DNA from: Hirudo medicinalis | Taxonomy: Eukaryota > Annelida > Clitellata > Hirudinida > Hirudinidae | Reading direction: 5' to 3' | DNA length: 64,000 nucleotides | NCBI GenBank assembly: GCA_011800805.1 | Contig: MPNW01000015.1 | Location: 279,402-343,401 of the forward strand | Shown: positions 47,040 to 58,091 of the stretch, piece after piece | Layout: every line of letters starts with the position of its first letter | Position numbering within the stretch: position 1 is the first letter of the stretch | Made by a program: the position numbers and the translations under genes | Notes under the pieces: generated by a model | The model's input: the letters and a program-made list of their open reading frames with translations, nothing else | The model's database searches: none | What the model was told of the DNA's origin: nothing

Positions 47040-47650
47040 GGATTGGAGACCACAGAAGCCATTATTTGGGCGTCTCTGGGTCTTTCCTTCTGCTCCTCCA
47101 CCTCACGCATCTCAGATGTGTGGCTCATATATCAAATATATTGTAATTGCAAGTCCCACAATAATTCTTCTAGGAGATTACTGTGGCGCTATTTATATAA
47201 GTGGGGGTTCCATACATGTATGCAGTACTCCAGATGGGGGTCTCACTAATGCCTTATAAGGCTTATATGACTTTAATATGATGCTTTTCTGCTGACCACT
47301 GTCCTCTTTATCATACCTAATATCCTGTCTGCTCTCTTAGCAGCTACTGCACATTGCATCGTTGATTTTCCACTCTTGTGCATAATCACTCCTAGATCTC
47401 TTTCTTGTTCTGATTGGTTTATTTCATAATTCATATTTTACCACCCTATTCCTAATCCCCATGTGCATGATTGAGCACAATCATCCTCTTTCTTTCCCGC
47501 TGATTTTTGTGTCATCTGTGAATTTAGATATTTTAGATGATATTCTATCATTAATGTAAACACAAAAAAAGTAAGGGGCTTAATACAGATCTTTGTGGAA
47601 CACCACTCAGAACATCAGATGGGTAGCCATCCAGAGCACGTTCCTCCCAT
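47040..47650 (-). mobile_element. LINE reverse transcriptase fragment
   Basis: The reverse strand reads SGVPQRSVLSPLLF (reverse transcriptase block, normally GVPQGSVLGPLLF), and further on QSEQERDLGVIMHKSGK and AAKRADRILGMIKRT, as at the C-terminal side of CR1-like polymerases. In-frame stops and frameshifts are present. It abuts the end of the MULE at about 47653. Confidence 0.65.
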
Positions 47651-47652
47651 TC

Positions 47653-48770
47653 CGGTGACACGTCAAAATAACCCAGGACAAAATAGGTCAAAAGGTCAAA
47701 AACCCAGGTCAAAACAGCCCAAACAAAATTATTTTAAAAACTTATTTAACTAAATGAAATTGTAAATTAGTCACATTAAATTAGTTAAATTGTGAGATTG
47801 TAAGCAATTCCACGTAGATAATCGAGAGTTTCTGTGTTGCCGTAGGTTGGAACAAGAGTACGAAGACGTTGATCCAGTTGCACATACTTAAACTTCGATG
47901 CTTCTGGTTGTTTGTCACCTGCCTAAAAATGTGATGTCGATCTACACTATATCTTGTTCATTTCGAAACTGGCCAATGAGTTTGAAGATTGATGGATGAT
48001 GACAATCGATTGTTCGTTGAAAAATTGCGATGCCATGCTTCCACTGAATTATTTGTTCTAGACAAACCATCAGTGATGCGATCAAGGACGTTCCATAGTG
48101 GGATGGAAAACCGAGGTTCTGCTCTGCAGACGGAACGTCTGACTTCCAATGCAGTTGTCTTCCTAGTAATCGAGAACTGGATCAATTTCCCTCGGACAAC
48201 TTTCCACCAACATTTCGAATGCATTTGTGACTTCAACGATTGGAACAAAACTTAAAGCCAAAGCATCTTGACACGGATGTTTTCATTGTCACGATAGTGG
48301 TCTGCCCAATGAAGTTCCTGCACTTTCCTCCATAAACATTTGCCAAGATGGAAAAGGCATCCAACCAGTTGAACGTTTGGGAAACCATGTCTAACAGCAT
48401 TTTGACTGGCTGTTTCAAAGTCTGCCATCATACTTAACGGGTTAAGCTTTAGGCTGACGGACCTTTTCAAAAACCCGAATATATGATGCTTCTGTCTTAT
48501 CGACCAACGCGTGAATGGTAAAGACTTGGAAAAACAATTCTGGAGCCATCCTAAGTACCATCCATAAACCAATGAGGATATTGCTCAAGAGTCTTCAGAT
48601 TTTGTCCAGTTCCGAACATCAGTATTCGATTGACATCGTCTTCTCCAGAGTCCCACAGAATGAAATTCGAATTTCTGAATTTCTGTTGTAATTCTGAAAG
48701 CATGTGGGATGTTAATTTCTGCGACGGTAGCTGGATTTGGGTACGGCTGCTGAACCTTCTTCCTTTTACA
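47653..48770 (-). mobile_element. MULE transposase, 3' portion
   Basis: Decayed frames give YPNPATVAEINIPHAF, RILMFGTGQNLKTLEQYPHW followed by FMDGT, then MADFETASQNAVRHGFPNVQ with GCLFHLGKCLWRKVQEL, and PLWNVLDRITDGLSRTNNSV with EAWHRNF, which are the consecutive blocks of an MULE transposase core. The 3' end (47653-47740) is rich in GGTCAAAA/GACC repeats and may be the terminal repeat. Frameshifts at about 48600 and stops show it is inactive. The 5' portion lies at 50430-50770, separated by a LINE. Confidence 0.75.
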
Positions 48771-50425
48771 TTTACATTTATTTGGCCCATATTTTGAGTG
48801 CACAAATTATCCCAATGGGATGTGCAGGCAAACATCGTCCGCAGACGTGGAACGAACGGTCTCCCTGCCTGACTGTTCGGGACCTAAGAACAACAAGAAT
48901 CCTGTTGTTGGAGGACCGGCGGAATGCTCTACCGGGTATAGCAAATGTGCTTGTCAAAAGTTCAGTGAGATATTGAGGATCACTGCCTATGGCGGCTCTG
49001 TAGACTAGAAGCAGGACTTTGAAGGCGATTCTATCCGGAATTCTTAGCCAGTGCAGGTCCATGAGGAGAGGAGTGATGTGGCCAGAAGACCTTCCACCAT
49101 AAATGAGCCTCGCCGCTGTGTTCATGACTACTTGAAGAATGTTTAGATTCCGGCAACTGGCATTGACCAGAATCGAATTGCAGTAATCGAGCTTTGAGAC
49201 GATGAGCTGGACTATGAGAGACATGAAAATTTGATGGGGCACAAATGGTTTAGCCTCCTTGAGGACACGAAGCTTGGCATAACAGCCTGCGGCAACCCGA
49301 CCAACGTGAGGACCCATCGTCAGGGATGTATCCAGATACATTCCCAGGCTTCTTATTGTCTGCGAAGGAATGATGTTTGCACCTGTCAATTGAAGTGTTG
49401 GGGAGCCAATGCAGATGCATTATTTCCTCTGGTTTGTCAGGGTTGAGCCGTAGACGATTAGATGACGTACACGAGACGATCTCTCTGAAAAAGGTCGACA
49501 CTCGATAGACAAGACCCTGAACGCCCTCAGGGCAGAAGTGGCCGTAGATCTGGATTTCATCTGCGTACTGGTGGCTGGAGAGACCAGGGGCGGCAACAAT
49601 ACCCGCAATGTCTGAAACATATACAGAGAAGAGAATTTGTCCCAGTGCAGAGCCCTGTGGAACGCCTAATTGAATGAGATGTTTAACATTGCATGACTTC
49701 TTCCTGAAAGGTATGTTCTAAACCACTGCAGCGGCGTTTGGCGAACTGCAAATGTTTTATCCAATCTGGAAATGAGGATGTCATGGTCCATAGTGTCAAA
49801 CGCCGCAGACACGTCAAGAAGCAGAAGGAGGGAGACGTGATCAACATGCTGGACGATATGCTGACTGTGTCTTGGGAAGTAGTGCATTGTTGTTGAGATG
49901 GGTGAGGAGACGGCTGAGAACAAGGCGCTCCAGAAGCTTTGAAAGCACGCTGAGATTAGAAATTGGTCTGTATGACGAAGGTAGTTGTGGGTAGTGTAGT
50001 GTCAAGTGTAGATTTTTTAACTATGGGTCGAACCTGTGCCTTATTAAAGGAACGAGGAAATTGACCTCTAAATAAATGAGTAAGTCTCTTGAGAAGCCAG
50101 GTTGGTGTGGTATCAAGGCCACATTCTTGCTTGCTAGGAAGAGAACTGATTAACCTCTGGACTTCATCAAAACCCGCAGGGCAGAATTGCACAAACTCAG
50201 AGATGGAATTAGAAGACATGAATTTCGGGGACGGTGCGCCATCAGTCGACGCACAGATGTCATTGAGCTTTTCGTTTAAATATGCAGAGTAGGTTTCAGC
50301 AGTTGGAGCAGCAGAACGTCCAGTCATACCGACAAGGCCAGTCGCCTCACCATCAAGCTTCCACCGCCTGGCAGGATGCTGCACCTCTGCTATGCGCTTG
50401 GTGTAGTAGTTTTTAGTTGTTTGCC
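48771..50425 (-). mobile_element. CR1/L2-like LINE inserted in the MULE
   Basis: Reverse-strand blocks are: about 50384-49956 pre-RT region (FNKAQVRPIVKKSTLDT), 49923-49666 with LDVSAAFDTMDHDILISRL, and 49389-48778 with LDYCNSILVNASCRNL, RLIYGGRSSGHITPLL and LHWLRIPDRIAFKVLLLVYR. The 3' end carries an AAATGTAAATG tail. Order and wording are those of CR1/L2-clade polymerases. At least two frameshifts separate the blocks. Confidence 0.8.
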
Positions 50426-50429
50426 AGCT

Positions 50430-50770
50430 GACATGCTGTATATGTTGGTAGTTGTCATGCTGCCTCTAGTGAAATCCCTCCAGTGCTGTGTTGAATAATC
50501 TGACGAGGTTTTTCTAGGCCTTCAGAAGCGCGCCTCCGCATTTCCGCAACTGACTTGGCAGCTTCGTTCTTCGAAAGATCAGCTGGATGTATGTGATCAG
50601 TGACCAGTTGTTGCATCATCAACTATCAACTTCAATCTTCCCTTACAGTTGTCCTTGATGTACTTCCATCAGCATTGATTCTTGTTTTATGATAGCGAAA
50701 TCCTTCATTCTTTACATTTCTGAGATTCTATTTTTTCCATAGTTCAATTACTTGTCGTATAAAAAATTCT
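50430..50770 (-). mobile_element. MULE 5' portion with FLYWCH-type domain
   Basis: Reverse-strand reading NEGFRYHKTRINADGSTSRT resembles a FLYWCH zinc finger, and HIHPADLSKNEAAKSVAEMR with RRASEGLEKPRQIIQHSTGG is the linker found between FLYWCH and transposase in animal MULEs. In-frame stops are present. It ends in TACQLANN at about 50430, exactly where the LINE starts; the MULE resumes at 48770. Confidence 0.65.
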
Positions 50771-50984
50771 TAGGAGAGAAAATAAATTGTTATATATAGA
50801 GACGTGGCTTCTCTTTGTGTGGCATAGCGTATGTTGTACGTCAATCGATAAGCTATATTAAATGGCAACCTGAACGTCCAGGGAGGAGGGCAACAGAAAC
50901 TCAAGGAAGGTAGCTGGAATCCTAAGAATTTTTTAGACGATGAATTTTCTCGCGATAAATTTCAACAACAATGGTAACCCAATG

Positions 50985-51420
50985 GCGTTGGGTTAATTGT
51001 GTGTGCATTAGAAGTACTTATGTGGGCGATAATATAAGTGTTTTCCTAACTGACATCATACAACATCTTTCAGATTTAAATGTTAAACTGAAAGGCAAAA
51101 GTCAGTTGGTGATCGAGACGTTTGAACTCATTTGTTCATTTGAAAAGAAAGTAAAACTTTTTCAGGCTCAGCTGAGTACAAAAGCACTCACTCATTTTCC
51201 AAGTCTAACTGTCAAAAAAGCAGAATTGCCAGATTTGGATCGTTCATGTTGGCAAGTTGTATTCTGAATTTAACAGCAGATTTTCAGATTTCATGAAATG
51301 TGTATTCTGAATTTAACAGCAGATTTTCAGATTTCATGAAATGTGTAACTGAGTTCAAGCTGTTTTCTCAACCACCTGATTATACGGCACCTGAGGACAG
51401 TACTAATTACTATCAAATGG
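50985..51420 (+). mobile_element. Old hAT (ZBED5/SCAND3-like) transposase, left part
   Basis: The frame DIIQHLSDLNVKLKGKSQLV with IETFELICSFEKKVKLFQAQ and LTHFPSL is the central region of the ZBED5/SCAND3/FAM200 group of hAT transposases. It continues with frameshifts to KLFSQPPDYTAPED and ends in YYQME at 51423, where a younger hAT element interrupts it. The right part is at 52656-53060. Confidence 0.7.
51258..51343. repeat. Perfect 43-bp tandem duplication
   Basis: The 43 bp starting TGTATTCTGAATTTAACAGC are repeated once with no mismatch (51258-51300 and 51301-51343). Because 43 is not a multiple of three, it breaks the hAT frame. Absence of mismatches suggests it is recent or an assembly artefact. 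Confidence 0.9.
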
Positions 51421-51423
51421 AGC

Positions 51424-52655
51424 CAGGGGCGGTTCTAGAACACTTTGGCGGGGGGGGGGCGCACACGTGAACCTAGACCCCTTAGGGTGACCCCTAAATC
51501 GCTTGCTGATGCAAATATCAGCCGGCGGATATTTTATAGCCATTTTGCTTAGTATTGTACTTTTGAACCTTTAAAAAAATTATTTAAAAAAATTCAAATT
51601 TGTTCAAAGTAAAAGTTTTATAAAAAGGCAAGACGATGTGGACCTAATCTAATAAAATTGTCAACTATTGACTCTGCTGGTATTTCAACATCTTGATTTA
51701 TGTTCATAAGAGATAGCCCATTTAGTCTGTCAGCTGTCATCGTAGATCGAAGATAAGTTTTTAACCTTTTGAGAGTCGAAAAACTTCTTTCACTGGTAGC
51801 TGTTGTGGATGGCCCGAGAGCGGAAATGAATAAAATCATTTTAACATTTGGGTGTAAGTAATTGTCTGCCCAATGTATAGAATCTACAAAATTTGATATT
51901 GTTCGCCCAACATCTTTATTTTCACACCATTTTACCCATCATCGCTCATACTCTGATTGTAAGCCATGTGTCGATGGCAAGTCTGGAAAAGCATCTGCAA
52001 TCATCCTCAGCTGATCACTGGATAATGCTTCAGGATTTTTCAACATAACAGATGGCACCAACTTAGAGGCCGATGCAATGTCACTGTGTCTTGGACTAAA
52101 GCGCTCTTCCAGTCCCTGGATCATATTTTCGCTTCTTTGTTTTTTATTTGACATATTTAATGATAACGATTTTTGCGAAGTTAATTGAGAGGGAGTAAAA
52201 ACGAATAGTAGTAAAGTAAAGAGAGTAAAGTCGCCTTGGTGCCTTATATAGGCACTCAGAAAGGATGGTGGTAGCTCCTGACACAGGGAATCTCGGTCAT
52301 GTGCTGGGTGTAGCAAGTAGCCTCATCTTGCACGTTAAGGGCGAAGTTCAGAATCCTGCTCATGATCTAGGTGTGTGTGTTAAGTGCAAGCTTTGGTCGC
52401 AAGTAGGACGAAATTCATCCGCCACTGAATCCACTAATAAACTGTGACTAAAGCTTATCAGTGGATTGTTGGGACTGAAGGCTGGTGTAGTATTGCCGGT
52501 TTGAATCTGTCTATTGAGACAGTGTCACTGTGTTAGTTCTTGTTGATTACAAAATACTAATATTTTCATCCAAAGTCGTAAATTATTGAAATAAAATAAA
52601 TTTTTTCTTAGACTTTAAAAATCACGGGGAAGCATCCCCCCTAAATCCGCCAATG
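51424..52655 (-). mobile_element. hAT element (ZMYM1-like), internally deleted
   Basis: Ends are CAGGGGCGGTTCTAG on the left and, inverted, CATTGGCGGATTTAG on the right. The flanks AATGGAGC (51416-51423) and AATGGAGC (52656-52663) are an exact 8-bp target duplication. The reverse ORF 51618-51839 encodes a hAT dimerisation domain (TSERSFSTLKRLKTYLRSTM, then DRLNGLSLMNIN), and 51939-52316 encodes another part, but most of the transposase is missing. The 52140-52260 region has a possible start, MSNKKQRSE. It is non-autonomous. Confidence 0.85.
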
Positions 52656-53060
52656 AATGGAGCTGATATATTTGCAGTCTCATATGGACTTGAGAAGGAC
52701 ATATTATAGCAATGACTTGGTTACTTTTGAAAAAATTATGTTTGTGGAAAGCATCCAAATTCACATAGCTTTTGGATTATAATGTAATTATCCTAGCAAC
52801 ATGCTCGAAAATTGACATCAATTTTGGCAGCACATATTGTTGAGAGCAGTTCCCAAGAATGAAATTTACTAAAGATAGATACCGAAGTCAGCTCACAGTC
52901 TCACATTAATAAAACTAGACTTAATTTCATTTATCTTTATTGTTTAGAATCGCATTCATAACTCAATGCACAAGTTGTCATTAGATTAAATATTTTGACG
53001 GTGACTGGCCATAATTGTTGTTCCAATGTTCAAAAGTGGCCCACCAATGTAAAATGTTGC
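52656..53060 (+). mobile_element. Old hAT (ZBED5/SCAND3-like) transposase, right part
   Basis: Reading resumes MELIYLQSHMDLR at the target duplication and later gives FGSTYCCEQ and MKFTKDRYRSQLTVSHINKT, the C-terminal dimerisation block of this hAT group (usually FGSTYVCEQ...KSKYRSKLTDEHL). Frameshifts and stops show decay. With 50985-51420 it forms one interrupted copy. Confidence 0.7.
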
Positions 53061-53159
53061 ACACCCCTGAGTTAGTATAAACATATATAAGAGTATAAAC
53101 GGAAGGTAACCTATAAAAAACATGAACAACTATTTACCAAATTTGGAAATCTATATTAT

Positions 53160-53443
53160 TTGCAGAGACATAGCTAGGGATTTCGGCGCCAGGGTCGAAA
53201 CTGATAAATTTATGCCACCTTAACATTATTAATTCGAGTAAGCCATTGAATACTTGTAATATGTAAGTGAAAAAGTAATTAAACATTTCGTTTGACAGAT
53301 TTAATCGTGACTTCATTTGAGGGGGGGCAGGGGGCCCCTCTATATTCTGAAGCCCCCGGCTTTTGGGTAGAAGCAAAAAAAGGTTATCTATTCAGGTTGT
53401 GAGAGAATTTGCCCTCGTGGTAAAAGCTGAAATGACGTTCCTG
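53160..53443. repeat. Repeat fragments including a MITE end
   Basis: 53425-53443, read in reverse, is CAGGAACGTCATTTCAG, the end of the MITE family seen at 3122-3310, with about 50 bp of further similarity. The GC-rich stretch at 53320-53370 (GGGGGGGCAGGGGGCCCC) belongs to another undefined repeat. Confidence 0.5.
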
Positions 53444-53684
53444 CTGCCAGCAGTTGCCGCATGCATTCGGATTAATTTATTTTATAGTTAAACTGCCATA
53501 AATCTAAGTAATCAAATTCCTATTAAAAGTAGTTTTTTTAGAGTAAAATACGAGACAAATGCCTTGCGATTAATATTCGTGTTCTTTGAATATTTTCTTT
53601 GAGCATTATGGTGTTAGGTCGGGGTTCCGCGTATGGACATTGATATTTCGTTCGTCTTCGATTATTTTCCTCGTGGAATTTAAG

Positions 53685-56196
53685 ATGATTGCATTGATTA
53701 TTCTGTGTTTGTCGCTTGTCACAAAAGGAAGTTCAAGTAATTATCAATTTTCGTATCTAGCCGTTGGTGCGTTAGGGAGATTGTGGGCGTCTACTTAATG
53801 ATCTTTACGACTTTGAAAGTTTAGTGAAAATTTTGCTGAAAGTGAGACATATGTATTCAGAATGTACAGTTAATATAGGATTTGCTAAAGCTTTTATGTA
53901 ATCTTTACTTATATAATTGTAAGCATAAACATTTTAAAATGCAATCAGCATTAAATTACAAATAAAACAAATTAAGTTAAACACTATCATATTTTATATA
54001 ATTGTAACATGCAACTACTAAACCTGGAGTAGAGGAGAGAATTCTTTTGCAAAGGATCAAATCTAATTTAGACTGGTGATGGTTCATCCAAGTTAATTTT
54101 TAGTGGTCTTTCATTCAGTCTTGCTATGGTTTGGGTAATATGATCTGGTTTAATGATATGCATTAAGTCTGGCTGTTGCATCTAATTTATTACATTTGAC
54201 TTAGATAATTTGTTCTGCTATTGGTCATTGGATTTTTAGAATTTAAAGTTACATGTCTTTCTGTTCCAATAAAATTGAATGGCGGTGAAGTTAGCAAGAC
54301 TTCAGCAAGAACTTTAACACTCAATAACTTTGGAACGCGTTAAGATAGAATCATAATTCCTTTTTTGTTAGAAAGGTCTTAGGAAAATAATGTGTTCGCA
54401 TAAAACAAGCACATCTAATAAAAATGAATTTTTGGATAGGTTCTTTGGATCCTTTTTGGAATACATTCTTTTCTTCCGGTAACAACTTCCTTGACATTGT
54501 TTGCAAATTGCATGCTTTGAAAGATGTTAAAGATTGTTTTGAAATTTGGATGGGACATGCATCCACATCCATCTCTGCTGCTGTTCCAGAAACTTCACGG
54601 GCAATCTGCTCCACAGATTGGGTACATCCCATGTTGTCTAACAGTCTTTCTCCAAACAATGCTTGCACCTTCCCATCATCACGGTGCCAATTTCTGTGAT
54701 ATTTTTTTCTGGCATTTAGAGTGTTCTCCATTCCCAATGCTTCACACAACTTTCCGTAGAGACCGTCGTCTTTAGTGTAAGTGGCCTTGTTTATAACATC
54801 AAAGTCTCTCTGTACCGTTAACAAAGCTGATACAAAGGAGCAAGGATCGAACTTATTCCTGGGAGCCATTACGATATTAGGATTAGTCGAGAAATGGTGA
54901 TATATTAGGAAATTGCAGATTCTAAGCAACCGTAGCCATAAAAGACACCAAATATTAATAAATAATTGAAAAATAAAGTTAAAAAGTAATAAAATTTCAC
55001 CTGTTTATATATTTTTATATCTATGGTCTCAAATGTAAACAAGAAATTGGGCTTTTTTCAAAAATAAATTTCGGGTACTTGCGCTGGAGACACGTTAGCG
55101 AAACATATATTTTTANNNNNNNNNNNNNNNNNNNNNNNNNNNNNNNNNNNNNNNNNNNNNNNNNNNNNNNNNNNNNNNNNNNNNNNNNNNNNNNNNNNNN
55201 NNNNNNNNNNNNNNNNNNNNNNNNNNNNNNNNNNNNNNNNNNNNNNNNNNNNNNNNNNNNNNNNNNNNNNNNNNNNNNNNNNNNNNNNNNNNNNNNNNNN
55301 NNNNNNNNNNNNNNNNNNNNNNNNNNNNNNNNNNNNNNNNNNNNNNNNNNNNNNNNNNNNNNNNNNNNNCGGCTACTAAAGCTTCATTTAATCGCCAAAA
55401 ATTCATTTTTATTAGATGTGCTTGTTTTATGCGAACACATTATTTTCCTAAGTAAGACCTTTCTAACAAAAAAGGAATTATGATTCTATCTTAACGTGTT
55501 CCAAAGTTATTGAGTGTTAAAGTTCTTGCTGAAGTCTTGCTAACTTCACCGCCGTTAAAATTGATTTGGTTTAGAAGTGAAATACATGATTGCTTATTAT
55601 TATTGCAACTATGGATGCAGTAATGTTAACCATAAATGTAAATTAATTTTTCATCAGGCACAACTGGTGCAGTGGTCACTACCAGTAATTTAAGTACTTT
55701 GGAATTTGTAACGGAGTCTACAACAATTTTTCAAGGCAGCACTGATCATAAAAATGATTCACTTTCTGGTCCAGCTAATTCATCCTCCACAGTTATTTCA
55801 TCCACCACAGTTTTTTCATCCCCTACTCCTGAAACTACTTCACAAACTACAAAACCTACTGTAGTCACCACAAGTATTACTACTTTGACAACAACAATGA
55901 GTACAGGTGCTGTGACTAGTTCATCAAACATCACAACTTCTGGAGTCCCTGTCACCACTACCAATTTTCAAACAACAACTGAGTCAAGTAAAGGTATGTT
56001 TAAACAAAAATTCAATTTGGGATATTAAAATATTTATCTAGTCTTCATTTTGACAGATAAAACTTGCATTGGGTTTGATGGATGGTCTTTCTTTGGAGGC
56101 ATAATTCTGGGACTGGCATTGTGCCTCATCTTTTTCCTTTTGGTCAAATATGTCCTAGCAAGGAAAAACAAAGATGTACCATACAGACCTTTCTAA
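53685..56196 (+). CDS. CD164/porimin-like sialomucin, single-pass membrane protein
   Basis: Three exons in phase: 53685-53736 (signal peptide MIALIILCLSLVTKGSS), 55658-55993 (mucin domain, very rich in Thr/Ser/Val, with many potential O-glycosylation and some N-glycosylation sites) and 56057-56196 (CIGFDGWSFFGGIILGLALC, transmembrane helix, and short cytoplasmic tail ending DVPYRPF), total 175 aa. The block F-D-x-W-S-F-x-G-G-I-(I/V)-L just before and inside the helix is typical of CD164 and TMEM123. Vertebrate CD164 acts in adhesion and traffics through endosomes; the tail here has YRPF instead of YHTL. Intron 1 holds a TIR transposon and the assembly gap, so a missing exon inside it cannot be ruled out. 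Confidence 0.75.
54279..55555 (-). mobile_element. Long-TIR transposon, possibly MULE-like, with assembly gap
   Basis: The left end (54279-54439) and the right end (about 55395-55555) are inverted copies over about 160 bp, starting A(T/C)GGCGGTGAAG, with only a few substitutions and one 4-bp indel. TAAAATTGA flanks both sides (54270-54278 and 55556-55564), a 9-bp target duplication as in Mutator-like elements. The middle contains an ORF on the reverse strand and 254 N (55116-55369). Near identity of the ends suggests recent transposition. It lies in intron 1 of the sialomucin gene. Confidence 0.75.
54351..54869 (-). CDS. ORF of the long-TIR transposon, unknown family
   Basis: From MAPRNKFDPCSF (54869) to the stop there are 172 codons; an upstream in-frame ATG at 54929 would give 192. 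The first half is helical with YGKLCEALGMENTLNARKKY followed by HRNWHRDD, resembling a small DNA-binding or SANT-like region; no zinc-finger or DDE motif is seen. The last about 30 codons lie in the terminal inverted repeat, so the other end repeats the same C-terminal reading (TFLTKKEL). It may be an accessory protein, or the first exon of a transposase interrupted by the gap. Confidence 0.5.
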   Translation of the reverse strand: MAPRNKFDPCSFVSALLTVQRDFDVINKATYTKDDGLYGKLCEALGMENTLNARKKYHRNWHRDDGKVQALFGERLLDNMGCTQSVEQIAREVSGTAAEMDVDACPIQISKQSLTSFKACNLQTMSRKLLPEEKNVFQKGSKEPIQKFIFIRCACFMRTHYFPKTFLTKKEL

Positions 56197-57236
56197 TAAT
56201 ATCTTTCTACAATAATTTTGTATTTACAATTATTCAAAAAATCAAAATGCAATGATTATGTTATTAACTTTGCTTCATTTGAATAACTTTTCATAATTAT
56301 AATCTAGTGCCTTTAAAAATTTGGTTAGGTGTTGATATGGACTAATTAGAACTTACTATGTTAGAACTAATTAACACTGCAATGAGGTTCGTTGCTTTTT
56401 GACATTCCTAATTTGAAGTTGTTTATATTTCCAAATGATATTATGAAAACTCATGGGGGACTTTTTGTGTTTATGTCTGTTCTTGGAATGTTTAATTCCT
56501 GAGGACCATCGAATGTTGGGGCAAAGAGGGTTGTGCCAAAGATGCATACAATTATGGTGAAAAGGAAATCTGCTTTTTTATGTATTTGAATTTTATTAAG
56601 AGATGGAATGTCACATTGTGTTAGAATTGCAAGGAATTGGCCAGCTTGGTCAGGAATGTAGGCAATGACCGCGGTCCCGAGATGTGAGGTGTAGGATCAA
56701 GCCGGGGACGTTATTGCGGAGGGGGTAGTTTCCCCACCTCCTGGAAAAAAGTAAGATGACGTCCTTGTTCTCGAGCACTTTTGAATCGTATGCATTTCAA
56801 GTATACAAAAATGCTTGGATGTCACGATTGTGCAAATAAATTTAGTTAATATTTAATTCATTAAAATGTTGTGCTGTGCCATTGTTCGCTATAACAGAGG
56901 GCGTTGCAAAATAATGAATAATGATTAAGCGACAAGGGATTAAGTACTTGTAATCCGTGAAATTTCGTGCAGAAAAAATTTCGTACTCGTTAAAAAAAAA
57001 CGATTCATCATTTATAACATTGGGTCCACCAGGGTTCATGAAATTTTCAAATATTCAGGTTTACAATAATTGCATAGTATTTGTAATATTAGTTATTTTC
57101 ATACAGTTTCTGCTGATCTACTATTTATGCTTACATTTCATAATTAAATTTGCATGTTAATTCGTCAGTGCCGCATAAATTTGTAAGCGTCTGCGTAGTC
57201 GTTTCTTATTTAACCGTAGATGTTGGGATCTCGAGA
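56197..57236. other. Intergenic
   Basis: No gene recognised. Contains the mini-MITE at 56703-56767. Confidence 0.4.
56703..56767. repeat. Short MITE-like element, 65 bp
   Basis: Ends CGGGGACG and GACGTCCTTG are inverted relatives of CAGGGACGTC, with complementary GGAGG/CCTCC arms, so the whole piece can fold into a hairpin. No target duplication was seen. Confidence 0.45.
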
Positions 57237-58091
57237 ATGGTTCGTTCTTTTTACTTCATGGTACTTTTATTTCAGGCTATTTATTTTACCCTTTAATAGG
57301 GAAACGCACAGACTCCTGCGTCATCAGATCAACAAATCACTCTCGGGCTCAGCAATGGCTGTATGTTACTTTTTATATTAATGCCAGTCTCAGAAGCTGA
57401 AGGCTTTTTTTAAATTTTAGTTACAGATGACGAACTGAAAAAACTTGCCGAAAGATTCACCAAATTGGACCAAAATAGAGATGGAGTTATTAGTAGGGAC
57501 GAGATTATGGCTGTGCCTGGGCTCTTAGAGAATCCACTTACAGATAGGCTCATCGAATTATTTGACACAGACCAAAATGGAAGCATAGATTTCAATGGTT
57601 ACAATTTTGATAAACACATATAGCTAAAAAATGATGATTGTTAATCCAAATCAATGCATAAAAAGAAATATATTTTCAGAGTTTATAAACGGCATGTCAA
57701 AAATAAGTATGAAGGGTGATGCAGCTTCTAAGCTCCAATGTGTTTGCCTTTCATTTATTACTTAAATGTATATGTTTTTTATTACCATTTTACTATTACG
57801 ATTCCAGTTGCATTCTCGATTTATGATATTAACAATGATGGCTTTATCACAAATGTTGAATTATTCACTCGTTTGAAGTCTCTAATTGGTAAAAATGTTG
57901 ATGATGAAATGCTCCAACAAATAGTGGATAAGACGATCATATACAATGACAAAGACGCAGATGGACGTATTAATTTAAAAGAGTTCACTGACGTAAGTTT
58001 GAAATTCAATTTTTGAGTTGGATATATTCTTTATCAGGCATTATTCTTTTTACAGTGCATTCTAGGGACAGACGTAGTGAGGAATATATAA
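57237..58091 (+). CDS. PPP3R1: Calcineurin subunit B
   Basis: Six exons: 57237-57239 (only the ATG), 57300-57360, 57421-57597, 57680-57739, 57808-57992 and 58056-58091, total 173 aa against 170 in vertebrates. The start MGN allows N-myristoylation. EF-hand loops are [36 protein letters not shown] and [12 protein letters not shown], all with acidic positions kept. [10 protein letters not shown] matches the family between hands 3 and 4. The protein is the calcium-binding regulatory subunit of the phosphatase calcineurin. The C-terminus, [10 protein letters not shown], differs from the usual KMVVDV ending, so the last exon is less certain. The first exon is inferred from the donor at 57240 and the conserved MGN. 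Confidence 0.88.

Noticed and set aside
55079..55483. 134-aa forward ORF across the N gap
   Set aside because: Most of it is unknown bases; the readable end is the inverted-repeat copy of the transposon ORF tail.
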